Part shown: positions 5,093 through 7,325 of the stretch, one piece after another
Position numbering within the stretch: the stretch's first letter is position 1
Layout: each line of letters opens with the position of its first letter
Source of the DNA: Bacteroidaceae bacterium
GTDB lineage: Bacteria > Bacteroidota > Bacteroidia > Bacteroidales > Bacteroidaceae
DNA: 7,325 bases
Assembly: GCA_017466965.1 (NCBI GenBank)
Contig: JAFTTD010000335.1
Location: forward strand, 1 to 7,325
Direction of reading: 5' to 3'
The notes under the pieces: generated by a model
Seen by the model: the letters and a program-made list of their open reading frames with translations, nothing else
What the model was told of the DNA's origin: nothing
Databases searched by the model: none
Translations under genes and position numbers: made by a program

Positions 5093-6994
5093 ATGAAAAA
5101 GACTCTTGTAGATTTATTTGAAGCATCGGTCAGCAAATACCCTAACAACACATTCTTGTTGGAGAAGACCGGAAAGAAGTTTGAACCTACAACTTATAAG
5201 CAGGTTAAAGAACAGGTTTACAGATTTGGCGCAGGTCTTCAGGCTTTGGGCGTGAAGAAGGGCGACACTATGGCTCTGCTTAGCGAAGGACGTAACATGT
5301 GGGTAATCGGTGAACTTGCAATGTTTTACGCTGGCGCTGTGAATGTTCCTCTTAGCGTTAAGCTTGAAGAGAGCAACGACCTTTTGTTCCGTTTGATTCA
5401 TGGCGACGTGAAGTTTGTTATGGTCAGCGGCACTCAGCTTAAGAAGATTCGTGCAATCAAGGACAAACTTACTCTTGTTGAGAAAGTTATTGTGTTTGAT
5501 GAACAGAAGGAATATCAGGACAAGGAAATTGCTCTTGCAGAGGTGCTGAAGATGGGTGATGAGTTTCTTGCAACTCACTCTGAAGAGGACTTCCTTAAAG
5601 TGGCGCGTTCTATTCAGAATGATGACTATGCTACTATTACATATACAAGCGGTACTACTGCCGACCCTAAGGGTGTGGTGCTCACTCATCGCAACTATAC
5701 AGCTAACGTTGAGCAGTCGCTCACGCTTGTTGACATCAATGAGCATTGGCGTACACTTATCATCCTTCCGCTTGACCACTGTTTCGCTCATGTTGTAGGT
5801 TTCTACATCATGATGTCAGTTGGTGCTACGGCTGCTACAACACAGGTGGGACGCACTCCGCTTGAGACTCTCAAGAACATACCGCTCAACATTAAGGAGG
5901 TACGTCCTCACTTCATTCTTTCAGTGCCAGCGCTTGCCAAGACTTTCAAGAAGAACATTGAGGGTGCTATTCGTGCTAAGGGTCCTGCTACAGTACGCTT
6001 GTTCAACTGGGGTATGAAGGTTCGTCAGATTTATTTCGGTGAGAGCAATCTTGATTTTAAGGGATTCCGTCTTTTCCTCAAACCGCTTGTATGTCTTTTC
6101 GACAAGATTATATTCTCTAAGGTGCGTGAAAACTTCGGTGGTGAACTCCGTTTCTTCATTGGTGGCGGTGCATTGCTTGACAAGGACCTTCAGAAGTTCT
6201 ATGTTGGCATTGGCATGCCTATGTATCAGGGATACGGACTCAGCGAGGCTACTCCGGTAATTTCAAGTAACGGACCTACACTCTATCGTTTCGGTTCAAG
6301 CGGTAAGCTTGTGAAGCCTATCGAACTCAAGATATGCGACAGCGAGGGCAAGGAACTTCCTGTTGGCGAAATGGGTGAAATAGTTGTTAAGGGTGAGAAT
6401 GTGATGGCTGGATATTGGAAGAATCCTGAATCTACAGCTGAGACTGTACGCAACGGATGGCTTTATACTGGCGACCTCGGTTATATGAGCAAGGAAGGTC
6501 TTCTCTATGTGAAGGGACGTTTCAAGAGCTTGCTCATAAGCAGTGACGGAGAGAAGTACAGTCCGGAGGGCATTGAGGAAGCGCTCGTTGAGAAGTCACC
6601 ATACATTGACCAGGTAATGCTTTACAACAATCAGTCGGCTTATACTACTGCTGTTGTTGTGCCAAACCGTGACCAGCTCACACGCACACTGAAGGCTCAG
6701 AGCCTTGACCTCACAACTGAAGACGGACGCAAGGCGGCTCTCAAAGTGCTTGATGGCGAGCTAAACAAGTTCAAGAAGGGCGGAGAGTTTGAAGGCATGT
6801 TCCCTGAACGTTGGTTGCCAAGCTGTTTCGCTGTGTTGGCAGAACCGTTCACTGAACAGAACCAGATGATTAACAGTACGATGAAGATGGTTCGCGGAAA
6901 GATTGAGAAGGCTTACGCTGAGCGTATCAAATATATGTACACATCTGAGGGCAAGCAGTTGCTCAACCAGCAGAACATTGATGCGTTGAAATAA
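5093..6994 (+). CDS. Long-chain fatty acid-CoA ligase (AMP-forming acyl-CoA synthetase)
   Basis: The 633-residue enzyme activates long-chain fatty acids with ATP through an acyl-AMP intermediate and transfers them to coenzyme A, supplying phospholipid synthesis or fatty-acid recycling at the cytoplasmic membrane face. All motifs of the ANL adenylate-forming superfamily are present. They are the P-loop YTSGTTADPKG (184-194), the adenine-binding YQGYGLSEATPV (378-389), YTGDLGY (458-464) with its ribose-binding Asp461, the hinge region GRFKSLLISSDGEKYSP (475-491), and a C-terminal catalytic lysine, most likely Lys598 in NSTMKMVRGK. Length is typical of the long-chain (FadD/FAA-like) branch, ~600-650 residues. 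There is no signal peptide. It is monocistronic: its own promoter ends 30 bp upstream and a strong terminator begins at the stop codon. Base use is richer in GC and more biased than in the RyR cluster, suggesting a resident, well-expressed gene. The exact chain-length preference cannot be read from sequence, so I do not assign fadD by name. Confidence 0.95.
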   Translation: MKKTLVDLFEASVSKYPNNTFLLEKTGKKFEPTTYKQVKEQVYRFGAGLQALGVKKGDTMALLSEGRNMWVIGELAMFYAGAVNVPLSVKLEESNDLLFRLIHGDVKFVMVSGTQLKKIRAIKDKLTLVEKVIVFDEQKEYQDKEIALAEVLKMGDEFLATHSEEDFLKVARSIQNDDYATITYTSGTTADPKGVVLTHRNYTANVEQSLTLVDINEHWRTLIILPLDHCFAHVVGFYIMMSVGATAATTQVGRTPLETLKNIPLNIKEVRPHFILSVPALAKTFKKNIEGAIRAKGPATVRLFNWGMKVRQIYFGESNLDFKGFRLFLKPLVCLFDKIIFSKVRENFGGELRFFIGGGALLDKDLQKFYVGIGMPMYQGYGLSEATPVISSNGPTLYRFGSSGKLVKPIELKICDSEGKELPVGEMGEIVVKGENVMAGYWKNPESTAETVRNGWLYTGDLGYMSKEGLLYVKGRFKSLLISSDGEKYSPEGIEEALVEKSPYIDQVMLYNNQSAYTTAVVVPNRDQLTRTLKAQSLDLTTEDGRKAALKVLDGELNKFKKGGEFEGMFPERWLPSCFAVLAEPFTEQNQMINSTMKMVRGKIEKAYAERIKYMYTSEGKQLLNQQNIDALK

Positions 6995-7038
6995 AAAATG
7001 CAGGGCACTTCAAACTTACTGAAGTGACCTGCATTTTT
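6994..7038. terminator. Strong bidirectional intrinsic terminator after the acyl-CoA synthetase gene
   Basis: Starting at the last base of the stop codon, AAAAATGCAGG pairs with CCTGCATTTTT. After a single G/A mismatch the stem continues as CACTTCA with TGAAGTG around a 7-nt loop (7013-7019). The A-run on one side and T-run on the other let it act on both strands, serving the acyl-CoA synthetase gene and the convergent gene entering from the right. Confidence 0.92.
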
Positions 7039-7050
7039 AGTTTGTAAGGC

Positions 7051-7096
7051 TAAGTTTAAGTTTTTGAGTTTTTAAGTTCTTAAGTTCTTGAGTTTG
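7051..7096. repeat. Degenerate 8-bp tandem repeat, TRAGTTYT type
   Basis: After a partial unit (TAAGTT, 7051-7056) five 8-bp units follow without gaps: TAAGTTTT, TGAGTTTT, TAAGTTCT, TAAGTTCT and TGAGTTTG (7057-7096). The phase is kept exactly. No coding frame uses it. On the opposite strand the unit contains an AACTY core, the same core as in the second block at 7125. Confidence 0.75.
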
Positions 7097-7124
7097 CAAT
7101 GCCACCCTATGCATTCGACCCCTT

Positions 7125-7227
7125 TTAACTCCCTTCTTTAACTCCCTCTTTTAACTCCTAATAATTTAACTACTTAACTCCTCTAACTCCTTAACTCCTT
7201 AACTTCTTAACTCCTAATTCCTAATTC
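7125..7227. repeat. Degenerate 8-bp repeat block, TTAACTCC type
   Basis: TTAACTCC occurs exactly at 7125, 7138, 7151, 7174, 7191 and 7207. Variants are TTAACTAC (7166) and TTAACTTC (7199), and the block ends in TAATTCC/TAATTC units (7215-7227). Some copies abut in 8-bp phase; others are 13 bp apart or have 5-8 bp inserted. It lies between two convergent genes, outside any coding frame. Similar AT-rich short-unit tracts are familiar in Bacteroidales intergenic DNA; their role is unknown. Confidence 0.75.
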
Positions 7228-7248
7228 ATAATTAAAAACTTAATTCCC

Positions 7249-7325
7249 TTAAATTTCCTCTTCAATCGTTACTTTTCCAGTCTGTACGTCATAGTATGCT
7301 TGTTTTACTGTCAGTTCGCCCTTAG
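7249..7325 (-). CDS. C-terminal 25 codons of a convergent gene (cut by window edge)
   Basis: On the minus strand an open frame enters from the right edge and ends at TAA 7251-7249. The visible residues end in YYDVQTGKVTIEEEI. The YDxxTGKV ending recalls the C-terminus of beta-type carbonic anhydrases, but 25 residues are too few to assign a family, and I give this only as a possibility. It converges on the acyl-CoA synthetase gene across the 8-bp repeat blocks. No separate terminator is seen directly after the stop, so the bidirectional hairpin at 6994-7038 may serve it. Confidence 0.6.
   Translation of the reverse strand, partial: KGELTVKQAYYDVQTGKVTIEEEI

Noticed and set aside
5114..5791. 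Long minus-strand open frame (225 codons) inside the acyl-CoA synthetase gene
   Set aside because: It lies antisense to a gene with all its family motifs; the product is Cys/His/Lys-rich without domain character, a typical shadow of biased codon use on the true strand.
7051..7227. CRISPR-like array
   Set aside because: The repeat units are only 8 bp, degenerate and mostly without spacers, so this is a simple repeat and not a CRISPR array.

Overview
The window looks like a chromosomal segment from a Bacteroidales bacterium (Prevotella/Bacteroides type). Three things point there: promoter-like sites matching the Bacteroidota pattern TTTG / ~19 bp / TAnnTTTG, A-rich leaders without Shine-Dalgarno sequences ahead of start codons, and overall low GC with protein sequences of Bacteroidales style. 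No rRNA, tRNA or CRISPR array was seen.

Left part (1-4453) is an accessory, AT-rich block read entirely on the minus strand. In order of transcription it holds: (a) a 733-residue membrane protein with about three N-terminal membrane segments, two successive Rossmann-like domains and a C-terminal ryanodine-receptor-type (RyR) domain; (b) a 96-residue protein that is essentially one canonical RyR domain; (c) a von Willebrand factor A (vWA) protein with an intact metal-binding MIDAS site and a fused N-terminal region containing one WG-repeat-like unit; (d) the N-terminal 90 residues of a two-membrane-segment protein that runs off the left edge. A strong intrinsic terminator lies between (b) and (c), so this is a co-oriented cluster rather than one tight operon. 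The membrane + tandem Rossmann + RyR layout resembles a ligand-gated channel or sensor (compare tandem-RCK channels), but no potassium selectivity filter is visible. A membrane-effector/stress or conflict system with RyR ligand sensing is an inference, and it is the most interesting possibility in the window.

Middle part (4454-5092) is an AT-rich divergent intergenic region. It carries a probable decayed fragment of an IS982-like transposase N-terminus, a small inverted repeat, and a good promoter for the downstream gene.

Right part (5093-7325) is ordinary chromosomal backbone: a complete long-chain acyl-CoA synthetase (AMP-forming) with all family motifs, a near-perfect bidirectional terminator, two blocks of degenerate 8-bp repeats, and the last 25 codons of a convergent minus-strand gene. 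The acyl-CoA synthetase gene is visibly richer in GC than the RyR cluster, in keeping with the cluster being accessory.
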